A stretch of DNA of 64,000 nucleotides, taken from assembly GCF_026210795.1 (NCBI RefSeq), contig NC_089434.1, positions 2,170,001 through 2,234,000 on the forward strand, in the 5' to 3' direction. The position numbers were made by a program, and so were the translations under genes. Shown piece by piece: positions 35,550 through 46,970 of this stretch. Under the pieces are notes generated by a model. The model made no database searches and was not told the origin of the DNA. It worked only from the letters and a program-made list of their open reading frames with translations. The stretch is from Rhizophagus irregularis. Its lineage: Eukaryota; Glomeromycota; Glomeromycetes; Glomerales; Glomeraceae. The first letter of the stretch is position 1. Every line of letters begins with the position of its first letter.

Positions 35550-35828
35550 CACTGGTAAAAAAATGATTTATCCTACACATATCTTACACATATTGGGTAC
35601 TTAAAATGTAGAAAATCATACACAAATAATACACATATCATATACATATCGGGTACTAATATATATATCATACATATATCAGGTACCTGATAGGTATACT
35701 ATATATATAAGTACCCGATATGTGTATGATATGTGTATTATTTGTGTATGATTTTCTACATTTTGAGTACCCGATATATGTAAGATATGTGTAGGATATG
35801 TAATAGATAGACCATTTTTTTACCAGTG
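35550..35828. mobile_element. CACTGG foldback MITE copy 1, 3-bp TSD
   Basis: Ends CACTGGTAAAAAAATG...CATTTTTTTACCAGTG. ATT flanks both sides (35547-35549, 35829-35831). Almost the whole 279 bp folds back on itself, the arms being rich in ACACATATC. A 3-bp duplication and CACT(A/G) ends fit the CACTA superfamily. A near-identical copy is at 41533-41810. Confidence 0.88.
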
Positions 35829-35984
35829 ATTATTACTTCCTCCTTTAGTAACTTCTGCATATGAAAAGGATGTCTTTTTCTTAAATTGACTAAGCGCTTG
35901 TGTTCTGTTCAAATATTTGGGTTTAATTTGTTGTTCCTTGTCACAATCTTTGGCGATATGTGCAGGAGAACTACATGATATGAG

Positions 35985-36903
35985 CTGATTTGTTTACTCT
36001 GCATTAAAGAGAATTATTCACAATTTTGTTACTTGTTACTCAAAATTGTTTTGTAATACCAAAAAATCATCTGATTGATAATCACTTAACTAAATAATAA
36101 GTTGAACAAAAATTTACATTTGCGAAACTTAAATTATTAAATGTAAAAGAACTGTGAAAAAACTCATTTCACTAATAAAAAACCTATTTTTCATATATAT
36201 AGAATTTTTAACATATATTTTTAAAAAGTAAGTATATTTTAATAAAATATAAAGTAAAATAAAAATTTATATAGTCTTAGTAGCTATAAATGTTTATAAA
36301 AATATAATAAAAATATTATATAAAGGATGATATCATAATAGATATTTTCAAACAATAAAAATAATTATTTTATGTCAGGGTTTGTATTATCATCTTTAAA
36401 CGAAAATATATTGAGATCCACTGATTCGTTTTTTATAATTTTAGGCTCGTTGGAAAGCCCTTATTCTGGACTTTATAGGCGAAAAAAGAGCTCGCCAATT
36501 GAATCATTAGATTCGGAGATATTTATATTTAAAGTTAAAGTACGAACTTTTTAACATGCTTAAATGCAAATATCTTGGGATCCACTGATTCATTTTTTAT
36601 AAATTTAGGCTCTTTGGAAAGCCCTTGATCTGGTCTATATGAACGAAAAAAGAGCTTTCTGATTGGATCATTGGATCTGGAGATATTTACGTTTAAAGTT
36701 AAAATACAAATTTTCAATATATATAGTAAGTGCTAAGAATTATATTAATTTAAAAGAAATATTTACCAAATTATAGTATAATAACATTAAATAAATATTT
36801 TTTAATACTCATTTCCAATTTACTGTATATTATATAATATTTTGTATAATAAAAATGTAATAAAATCAATATTTTAATTAAAGATATACAAATCAATCCA
36901 TAT
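35985..36903. mobile_element. TIR element containing two tandem 170-bp units, copy A
   Basis: The left end ATGAGCTGATTTGTTTAC is inverted at the right end, ending near 36903. Inside, 36376-36540 and 36541-36715 are tandem copies (shared words GGAAAGCCCTT, GAAAAAAGAGCT, GAGATATTTA). A second, inverted and longer copy begins at about 62575 and runs to the end of the window. The element sits next to the LINE knuckle fragment. No target duplication was resolved. Confidence 0.55.
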
Positions 36904-37077
36904 GGTTTTTTCTTCAGCAACTTCTGCTGGAAAAATGGCTAAGTGATCAGCAGATGAGAAATGTAGTCGATCCCCTTTTATTAACTATTAATCTTAAAAT
37001 GCAATTTTACTACTATTAGATTTATCTTATTGAAACGATTCCAATGAGCTATATTTTATTCTTTTTAATTACTGGGT

Positions 37078-37208
37078 CAAAAATTAGCAAACTGCCTGAT
37101 TGGTGATGATATTTAGCAAAAATGCCAATCAGTCACTAATTAGTCATCAATCAAGTATTTGATTAATGACTGATTGAAGATCAATTAATACCTGATTTTT
37201 CACTTTTT
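37078..37208. repeat. Foldback repeat related to 4831-4935
   Basis: Imperfect inverted arms with GGTCAAAAA, CCTGATTGGTGA and CTGATTTTTCACTTTTT resemble the element at 4831. The arms are too diverged to fix ends. Confidence 0.5.
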
Positions 37209-37948
37209 ATTTTGTGTTATAAGATAGGTTACCTTCAAATTTAAAATAAAAATCTTTTATAAAATTCTTTACAAATTCTATTATAAAAGAAAATTTTATA
37301 TTACATTGTTATGATTTTTCCTTTTTAGCTAATTAACTAATAGAATTTAAGAAAAAAGTAAGATAAAATCATTAGTAAAAGGCCAATTTTCTACAGTGAT
37401 CTTTATTATAAGTAAATAAGGTCTTTATATACATTGCTACAAATTCTGTACATATTTTGTATAAAAATATATAAACCTATATAAATAATAAATAATTACT
37501 TTTTATAGGGCAGTAGAAGAAAAGTTTCACAAAAGTAAAATTATCTTTGATAGGAACTGCTTCAAATTAAGTAATTTTACTAAACTAAGAGTTAAAGTTC
37601 TGTTTAAATTTTAAAAGAATTTATAGGAAGTCTATAAACAAATGAAAACTAAGAAAAGCTTAAGCTTTTCTTTCAGCAACTTTTACTGAAAAAATGGTCA
37701 AAAAATCAATAGGTAAAAAATGTAATCAATCCTTTTTCTTTTATTTTTAATTAGATTTTTTTATTTTAATTATATTTAATTTTAATTTTTTTTTTTTTTT
37801 TTGCAAGGTGGTGCAATTCATGAGTTTATTAGTTATATGGAATTACAGAGTTTTCTGCTATAAGCATAGGTTTCCCATTCTATAGATTGCTCCTGTGCCC
37901 TACCATCACCAATATGAAATTCACCTATATCCTCCTATATATAGTAGC

Positions 37949-40900
37949 TAGAGGTTGGAACCGGCTTTATTTTTACAAACCGGTTTTATTGATATCGTGA
38001 AAATTGAAATCGGTTATAAACCGATTATATATTAAAACCGGTTAAAACCGATAAACCGGTTTAATTAAACCGGTTAAATCGATTTAACCGGTTTTAATAA
38101 TAATAATTAATAAGCGAAGACGATTAACGAATAATAATTTTTTTTTTATTCACTTGCATTGTTAATTAAACAAATAAAACTCTCTTTTTTAAAGCTATTA
38201 TTTAATTGTTATTCCTAGTATTAATACTTATTATATTACTTAATACTTATTATTAACGCTATTATTTACTATTATTTATTATTACTATTTAGTATTTACT
38301 ACTATCTACTAAAAATGTTAAATTGTTAATATTATTATTAATTGAAATTATTGAATTATTCGAATTTTAAATATTAAATGTAAGCAAAATTATTAAAAAT
38401 TTCATAAAAAGATTTCCTTTTTTAACCTTCTTGTGGTGGAAACATCTCAAAATGGGTGTTATTACGTTTTAAAAATAAAACTTTGTTCACTAAATCAGGT
38501 GCTAAGCGTGTTCTTTTTGCCGAAATATGGTTACCGGCATCCGAAAACAATCATTCGCTAGGCACTGAAGTCGCTGGAATTGAAAGATATTTCCTTGCAA
38601 GTTGCGCTAAGGTAGGAAAACTATCCCTATGATTTAACCACCACATTAAAGGGTCATCCTTGACCCTAATATCCTGTAACTTTACAAATAACGTATAACT
38701 TATGCTTCTCTTGTGTTTGTTTGTGTGAAATTTCCTTAGATCGCTAAACAGATTATCATTATCATTATTGTTCTCCTCAAATCAATTCTATGTTCAATGT
38801 CATCTGGAACACGAAGGTTTATTTTCAGCTCATCGTATAACTTTTTTACCAATTGATTCGCCCTATCTCGTTCACTATTAGTTGACCACTTGAAATGTTT
38901 AAATCGGGGATCAAGAAATGTAGCAATCAAAGCAGTATCTGTTGGAATAGCCCATAATTCATCTAATGACAAGTATATTGCAACTCGGACTTTTTCAAGC
39001 AAATTTGTTGTATTAACCGGTGGTAAATCTTCCACCTTATTTGTATCTTCCGCAACACTTTCAGTCCGTGTTCGTTTCCTGCTAGATCTCTGTTGAGTTC
39101 GTCCCCTTCCTCGACCACGAGCACTCATCCTTTGATGAAATTGGCGGTGCGCATATTGCCATTGTTGACGGGTGCCAGCATCAGGTATATCATCATCGGT
39201 TATTTCGTCATCATCATTTTCTTCATATCCTTCACCATAGACGAAATTCAGATAGGTGTCAACTGTTTCATTTTTGTCTGATCTTGGAGCAAATTTTTTT
39301 TTAAGTGATTCCATGTATGGGTGAACGAGATTAAGTGTTGGATAGTTGGCACCACACAAATGCCTAGTTACAATTTCGATTGGTTCTAACAACTTTACAA
39401 CTTCTTGCAAAAATCTACAATGTAAATAAATAAAAATGATAATTGATTAATAAATGAAAATATATATATGTTTTTTCTTGTTTAAACTTTAAACCAATAG
39501 AACTAATTAAATAATAAAAAAAAACATTACTCCTTTTCTCCAACCAATAAGCACAGACGTTCTAATTTTTCGCCATCTTTTTGGGAGGCACGATCCGATT
39601 TGGAAAGTAATGAAGTTGAAACGAATCTTATTGAATTATGTAATTCCAAGAGACGTTTCCAAGCTAGATAGGTGGAGTTCCACCTCGTTTTTACGTCCGT
39701 TAAAAGGTCAAGAGGACTTTGGACATCTCCTTCAGCTTGATTGGATTCATTTTGCGCTTTTTGCGCTTTATGTAAACGTTGAGCTTGCTTAGAAAGTCGG
39801 AAAAAAGCCTGCAAACTTTTAACATGACGATGTATGGCTTTACATTGCTTCAATCCTTCTTGAACTGATAATTGTAACGTGTGCGCGGCACAAGGTTGAC
39901 GTTCTACACTGCTAATATGATTTGTATTTAACAATCGTATTCACTTCGACCATATTAGCTCCATTGTCCGCGGCAATAGTAAAAACCATTGTCTCAAGTC
40001 GCCAAACACCAATTATTCTAAATAACTCTTCGCTAATCCACCTCTCCTGTATGTGGGTATGGAAGATGATCACAAGAAAGAAGGGCTTCTCAAAACTCAA
40101 AATCGGAGGTCAGCCAAGTTGCCGTAACGCCTAAGTAGCCATAACGAGATTTTGCTGTCCATAGATCAGTAGTAAGATGGATATTCGTTACACTACTACG
40201 AAGTAAGGCGCTAAGCTGATTGTAGGCTCCATTCATATGCTTCGTGGATTAGTCCGTTGGCGGTTTTATCACATGGGATACGAAATCCTGGCTCGCATGC
40301 GTAAATAAATTCACGAAAAAATCGGTTTTGTAAAATGTAAAGAGGCAAAACAAAATGAATAATAAATTGAATTAATTTTCTTGCTAATAACTCTTGTCTT
40401 TTGGCTGGACATGGTTTTGATGAGCTATAATAATCGGTAACTTGTGTTTGATGACTTTGATCCCATTTTGGCTAATAAGTAAATCAATTAAGTGAATTAG
40501 TTAATAGTTACGTTATAAAATACAAAATAAAATAAAAATTTCGATCATAGTCATCATACCTCTCTATATTCATCTAAATAATTGGTAAAATTATCCTTGG
40601 TTATGCCATGTTTGTCTCGTAAGTGGGCTATCATACTTGATGCTTTCCACCTTTACGAGTATATGCATAGGGCTTCCTATAAGATCCAGAAAGGTCGTAT
40701 TCACATATTTTACAATACACAAGGTCAGAATCATTTTTATCTATATGAAAAAAAAAGAGGTGTGACTTTTGTTATTACGATCGATACAATGTTAGCTTTT
40801 CGCTTTTTTCGTGTTTTAGATGATTGTGTGGAGTGTGTGGTGTGAGAATCTTCGTCGAGTCTGCACGTCGAAGGATAAAACATGGAAGCTGACATTGTCA

Positions 40901-41142
40901 CATTGGTTATTTAGTTTTTTTTTTAAGAGAAATGATTAGAGAAGAACTGATGAGAAGATTATCGATATTTAGTTATTTAAATGAGATCTGTACTACATAG
41001 TACAAATCTATTATAATAAACCGGATAAATCGGTTATATTAAAACCGGTTTATCATTTTTAATAAATTTCCAACCCAGTTATAAATCTGAAACGATTAAA
41101 TCTGATTATAAATCCGATATCGATATCCGGTTCCAACCTCTA
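37949..41142 (-). mobile_element. hAT transposon copy 2 (3194 bp), inverted, 8-bp TSD
   Basis: Ends TAGAGGTTGGAACC...GGTTCCAACCTCTA. ATAGTAGC is duplicated at 37941-37948 and 41143-41150. It is nearly identical to copy 1 along its length but in the opposite orientation and in unrelated flanking DNA, so it is an independent insertion, not a segmental duplication. The two copies could pair as 3.2-kb inverted repeats 5.4 kb apart. Confidence 0.93.
38422..40895 (-). pseudogene. hAT transposase copy 2, frameshifted
   Basis: Same exon layout as copy 1, start ATG at 40895, stop at 38422-38424. The first four CGA/CAA codons that are stops in copy 1 and the last one are intact here. This copy has its own damage: one extra base after GANMV near 39950, several small indels at 38690-38790 in the acidic region before hATC, and a TGA at 38551-38553 in the 'PSKRLFS' motif. 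It could not give a full transposase. Confidence 0.85.
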
Positions 41143-41150
41143 ATAGTAGC

Positions 41151-41460
41151 TATCAGGTTATATAGGATCATTATTATTCTATGGTTTCAGTATGTGCTTT
41201 CACTACCCTCTAAACAAAAAGGAGAATTATTTATATATTTATACATTTTAATATTATTATATACCTTCCAAATTACCCTATTTCCTTTTCTAATAGAAAT
41301 TGAACATCGTCTACATGTTTGAGAATTTTCCTTCCTTTTAAATCATATGTATTACCTTCTATTTGCTGAGTTGGAGTTCATTCATATGCAATACGTTAAT
41401 GTGCTAGTATTTTCTTTTTTAGGTCTTGTTTCTTGATCCCTTTTGTGCAATATGGTTGCC
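41151..41460 (-). pseudogene. Possible degraded gene split by hAT copy 2
   Basis: Together with 37800-37948 this region is less AT-rich than its surroundings. In minus-strand frames it gives short gene-like runs such as 'EFHIGDGRAQEQSIEWETY' (left flank) and 'KGRKILKHVDDVQFLLEKE' (right flank). The hAT insertion separates the two sides. Family not recognised; the frames contain stops. Confidence 0.3.
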
Positions 41461-41532
41461 AAATAATTTTAATTTTATTTTGATTTTAATTAATTAATTA
41501 TTTTTTTATTTATTTATTTATATATTTCTATA

Positions 41533-41810
41533 CACTGGTAAAAAAATGATTTATCCTACACATATCTTACACATATTGGGTACTTAAAATGTAGAAAATC
41601 ATACACAAATAATACACATATCATACACATATCGGATACAATATATATATCATACATATATCGTATCCTGATAGGTATACTATATATATAAGTATCCCGA
41701 TATGTGTATGATATGTGTATTATTTGTGTATGATTTTCTACATTTTAAGTACCCAATATGTGTAAGATATGTGTAGGATATGTGTAGGATAGACCATTTT
41801 TTTACCAGTG
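41533..41810. mobile_element. CACTGG foldback MITE copy 2, 3-bp TSD
   Basis: 278 bp, same ends and interior as 35550-35828. ATA flanks both sides (41530-41532, 41811-41813). Confidence 0.88.
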
Positions 41811-41813
41811 ATA

Positions 41814-43184
41814 ATTTTATTTTTAATTTATTTTATAATATTATTTTATTATTTTATTATAAAAGAATAATATAATTTAATTAATGGAAAGTTTTAATAT
41901 TTTATAAGAATATAAAAAAAAAGGATGGCTAACATATTTTTTTGATTATAAATATTATATTACTTTTTTAAAGAAAAATTTTATAGAATTTCAGAATAAT
42001 GCTTATATTTAAAACTTTTTTTGTATTTTAATATGGTTATATATTTATATTTTAATTGCTTTATTTTATTTATCCAAATAAAAAAAAAAATATTAACTTT
42101 TCTATTATATAAATTTTTTTACATCATATAATAATACTGAAATTTAAATATTTAAATTCTAAAAATAAAATTTTAGAATAAAAATTACTTTTATATAATT
42201 CAAATTTTTTTTCTAAAAATTGGAAATAATATTTATAATCAATATAATATTTAGTAAAAAATAATATTGCACAGATAATTTAATATATTAAAAAAATAAA
42301 CTAAAAAAAAATACTAAAAATACTAATAAATTTATATATTTTTCTGCTTTTAAATTATGCAAACTAATAGACTAAAAATCTATTATACTAAATTAGTTTC
42401 CTATTTGTATTACTCTTTCTTATTTTTTATTACTTAAAATCTAAACAATATTAAAATAACTGTATCTGGATATGATAAAAATTTAAAATAAAATATTTTG
42501 GTTAATATTGCATTTATAAAAATGATATGGTGAATAATGAATTATAGCTAACTTTAGTATTAATATATTTATATTTTATATTTTATTATTTCTTAATATA
42601 TTGGATTATATATTAAAATTCAATAATAATTATACTTATTTGGTATATCTGCAGACCAGATGGAATGATTTTTTTCTAAATAATAATAATTCAATAAACA
42701 AAGTTTTTTTTATTTATTTACACATTAAGAATTCTTTTAAGATTTATTTATTAGTAATTGAAGCATTAAAATCAACTATATACTTTTTTAGTAATTTATA
42801 TTGGCAGCAAGGTTTTAAACAATATAAGTAATAAATCATAATATGATGTAACCTGTATTTTTTTCATTATTGTACATTTAGTACATTTTAGTACAATTAG
42901 TAAAGTACACACCAGTTTTATCAAGTAAATCGTAAATAATTAAAACAAAACCAAATTTGAAAATATCTAACCCAAATTTACTCATTTGATAATAGAAAAA
43001 TCACTTCTAACCTTTGACTTGTCCCTCACAAAAAACACACAATAATAAAAATAGAAACGATATTAATGTAATGTTTAATTGTGAATGTGCATTGTGAAGG
43101 TATGTGTCGAAATTAAATGATGTATTAGTGGAAAAAAATTTCCAGTTAATAAAAAAAAAAAATAGAATACTATAAAATTTTATA
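41814..43184. other. AT-rich spacer
   Basis: No gene or defined repeat seen. Contains the 3' flank of the transporter gene. Confidence 0.6.
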
Positions 43185-44747
43185 TTATCGACCTAGAGGT
43201 GGTATGGTGCGGTTACGTTCAACAAACTCAATCCTTCTACAAATAAAAATAATAATTATTATTATAAGTAAAAAATAGATTTTATTTTATTTTCTAAGAG
43301 ATATTATACTTACGCATACCACGCGCCTGTATTTCGAATAGGAAGTTAAGTATTAGAAGTAAGTTTATAGTCCTATCTCAGTTATATAATTTAAAAGCAT
43401 TTTGATAAATATAAACTAACCTCCAAGCAATGTCAAAAAGATTCCGAGACCGTTAGTTGGCGTTATAGTTAAATTAAATATCACAACCGCCAAAATAATA
43501 GATAAAACTTGTTTAACGTTACCAGCCACGGTCATTGTCAAAGCTGATGTCTTTTTATTAGCTGTGAAACTCACAACATTTAGAAAAAATGCAATGACTC
43601 CATTTGTAACAAGGGCGATAACTAAAGAAGTTGTCATTTCAGTCCGACTAAATGCACGTACCCTGTGCAATTCACCGGTTACATAAGCATAGATTACAGT
43701 CTGAACAAAAGCTAAAGGCGACATACGCAATAATAAATCTAGGGGATGAAGCTTAAGACGACCAACTTGAACTCGATTTGTAACGACGGTTTTCAAAGCG
43801 GCTAATATCGTGCCAAGGACTGTTAAAAAGAAACCTACAAGAACAGACAATCTTCAACAATATAGAACAGAGGATTTAATATAGAAGAATATTGTAAATT
43901 TATTTCATTTACCCATTTTTGTAAAATAATAATCGCCTACTGTTGCAAATACAACCCCCAAAACAACCTATGAACAAGAACGACATTATATTTTAAAATT
44001 TAAACTAAAATATTAGAGCATTTAAAATTTAACTTACCGGAAGCAAAGAGATATATGTCATAGTTGAAAAGTTCTTTTTTAAGAAGAGAATAGAGAGAAT
44101 GATGGTAAAAATTGGTGTCATCGCACGTACCACTTGATGAAACTAAAAAATGGGTAGGTCAATTAATAAGATCTAAAATGTCATAAATACATGAAAACAT
44201 TTTTTGAATATAAAATAACTTACTGGTACAGTAACCAAATGTCTTATTAATTGTTAGGAACGATATAATAGAAGAACATATTGATAAGTCATTTATAAAT
44301 TGATCAATCAGTTTGGAATAACCCTTTCATATATAATATCATTAAACTATCTCATCTCTAATATAACTTTGAAACCCGCTAATATTTGTAAAGGCCATTA
44401 TAAATTAAAAGTAGAGTAACTTACAGTGATACATTACTAATAGCAATGTTGATAGTATATAAAACTGAAAACAGAAGCATCACCATACTTTCACGTTCAT
44501 TCAAACGTGATGGTGTGAATATTCCCAGCCAATAGAACGAATAGGACCCAATCGCACCACACAAAGCGTGCACTCCCGTTAATGTCCATGGAAATGGGAA
44601 ATCAAATAACTGCATAACAGCTTTATTATATAATGTCAGAGCAAGATTGAGGAAAAAATAAAGGGAAAGCCACACGTAGGATGCGTCAAATACATTTAGG
44701 TCCGCCATTTGGATCGGCAATATTGAACGACTATATTGACTGCTCAT
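43185..44747 (-). CDS. TPT/DMT-family membrane transporter (triose-phosphate or nucleotide-sugar type), seven exons
   Basis: Integral membrane antiporter of the plastid-phosphate/nucleotide-sugar translocator superfamily; in fungi such proteins usually sit in Golgi or ER, substrate unknown here. Exons: 44747-44425, 44142-44038, 43967-43913, 43834-43421, 43326-43314 (13 nt) and 43236-43185, plus a 19-nt exon inside 44260-44220 encoding 'HLVTVP'. The total is 981 nt, 326 aa and stop, in frame throughout with GT..AG introns. Signature runs are 'LALTLYNKAVMQLFDFPFPW', 'NVSL', 'FHQVVRAMTPIFTIILSILF', 'TNRVQVGRLKLHPLDLL', and the C-terminal 'NVKQVLSIILAVVIFN' followed by 'WYARIEFVERN'. About ten hydrophobic helices are apparent. 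The start is the first ATG in the open frame (MSSQYSRS); an upstream exon is possible. Confidence 0.9.
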
Positions 44748-46970
44748 CGGATTTGAGTCAAACGGAAATTGCAAAGTCAGACCAGATGTGCCTGAGAAAA
44801 TTGGGTCGGATTAGAATTGCTTGGAATAGTGTGCGCTTCTGTAAAAAGAGTAAATTAACTTTGTTTATTAGCGGCGATGACTCTTCCAGAGAGACTTTTG
44901 TTCGATATAAACGAAACCAATTGGATCAGACATTCAAATAACAAATAGTAATAGCTATTATTAGAACCACCAAAAATAAAATTTGTTGTAATTATTACAC
45001 TAGGCACGGATATGCCCTACTCAAAATTAGTTAGATATAAACAAATCAATGTACCCTGACGGAGATCATTACTGCTTTTACGTGATTATCATATGTACTC
45101 ATTTTTGACCGGAATCAGCCTGGCATTAGGAAATTATACATATAACAATTAAATTGCCAAATTAAATGTATAAGTTTTATTAAAATTAAACTAAATAAAA
45201 TAAATATAATGTTGTAACTTACCATCTGTAATATAATTAATTATTTAAATAAAGAATTTAGTTATTTGAATATTTAAAAATTTTATTATATATATATAAT
45301 TAAAATCTTAAAGGATACTATAATAACTTAAAAATTTAAATTAAATTTTAATAACTTTATATTAAAATTTTTTTTTTTTTGGATTCAGCACATTCGGATA
45401 CTTTATTAAATTAAAAATTTAAATTCATAATGTATACATATTAGAGTAAAAAAAGGAACTAATCTAATATTATTAAACACCAAACTATTTGCTAACTCAT
45501 AATAAAGCAACTATATACAGTGCTTGGAAATAACCTGGTCATTTGACCATTTTTCGAATTAGGAGTTATTTGGTCAAATGACATCCAATCATTTAGCATT
45601 TGGCATTTAAGTTATTTGCAAAATGACAAATGCCAAATAATTGGATATCATTTGACTGTTATTTGCCTATTATATTAGGTAAATCTGGCTTGAAGTGCCG
45701 AATAAGTGATTTATCCTGATGACATATATTAGGTAATATTTTAGGAGGGTGGGGTATCCATAAATCTTAGGTAATATAGGGAGTCACATCTTTTCGCTTC
45801 AGAAGTACTTACCATCAAAACCATATGGATAGCTGATCGTCATTGTTGTCATTCGTTTGTTTTTTTGATTTTTTGGGTAAGAATGCAAATACCAATAAAT
45901 TAATAAATCCCTTTCTTGTCATTTGATCATTTGTTATTAAAATACTTAAAGGTTATTGAACAATTTATAATCACAAATGTTACATTAATTTCATTTCCTG
46001 ATATAAAACAATAAGGCATTATTGTTTAATCAGTACTTAAATATATTTCGAATTATCGATTTATTAATTAGCATTTTTAATACCTTTTTTCCATTAGATG
46101 GCAAATATACAGTATTGGTTTTGAAATATGATTTTATTTGGCAAAGTTTTCTGATTGATCGCCCTAAATGATGGCTACAAAAACGATTATCCACGAAAAT
46201 AGGTGTTCGCCTCTGATAAACTAACATGACACAACTGATATGTGCCTCACTTTTCAGTTGGTTGAGGTTTAATTTGATTGGCTAGATTTGCTTGCATTTG
46301 ATTACGCAATACTGATCAGAAACTATTGTAGCCCTAGCCAAATTAGCTAAATATGAAAATAAGCACATTTTATATTTACAAATACAAATTTGCGTCCCGT
46401 GTTTTTATTTTTAGTGCGTAATTTAGTAAACAAGGTTTTTCTTCAGTTTTATAAATTTTGGGAGCGAGAATATTTTTGCGAACTTTTGAACATATTATCA
46501 CTGAAAGATAAAGACTCGTATTTCATTTAAAATGATTAACATGATGGTTCTTCAAATTGGAAGCAATCTGGAAACTTGATTTTTGACGAATTCTCGTTAG
46601 AAGAATGAAGAAGCATAGTTTGAACTGGTCACCGAGTGAATATTCTCTACACTTGGACAAAAAATAAATATAAAAATTCAAAAGCAGTTTTACTAGCTGA
46701 TGATGGTAGGATCTTTACGGTTTGTCAGGTTAAACAGAAAACATCAGGAAACTGAAATCGCTCAATAGGAGTATGTTAGTAGAATCCACATTAAAATGAA
46801 ATTCTACTTGCTTAAAGACTACATTTTTACTGGTAATGAAGGCGACAAATGGTTCTTTGAAATATCCTTTATGTGCCGATTTTTCACTCCTAATGATGAA
46901 TTTTTATTTAATTCTACGATCAAACTATTGTAAGATATTCAACATAAATAAATTTTTATTCAATCAGTTT
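44748..46970. other. Transporter 5' flank and spacer
   Basis: The probable promoter and 5' UTR of the transporter lie in the first few hundred bases. At about 45558-45673 a foldback repeat pairs ATTTGGTCAAATGACATCCA-type sequence with its inverse (words CAAATGCC, TGGATATCATTTGA). Between 46400 and 46920 short open runs exist but no recognisable family. Confidence 0.45.

Larger units (their letters stand above)
34444..35979 (-). pseudogene. LINE 5' fragment: ORF1 zinc knuckle end and start of endonuclease
   Basis: Read right to left: a knuckle-like 'CSSPAHIAKDC' (about 35980-35930), a basic linker, a Ser/Lys-rich stretch (35240-35452), and the N-terminus of an APE-type endonuclease, 'IATFNVQGLTIKKRQFILDF' with 'ILGISETS' (34466-34744). 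The sequence then stops being recognisable at about 34444, so most of the endonuclease and all of the RT are missing. Two MITEs (35550-35828 and 34795-35038) have landed in it. Whether it belongs to the same LINE family as 8246-13571 is unknown. Confidence 0.65.
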
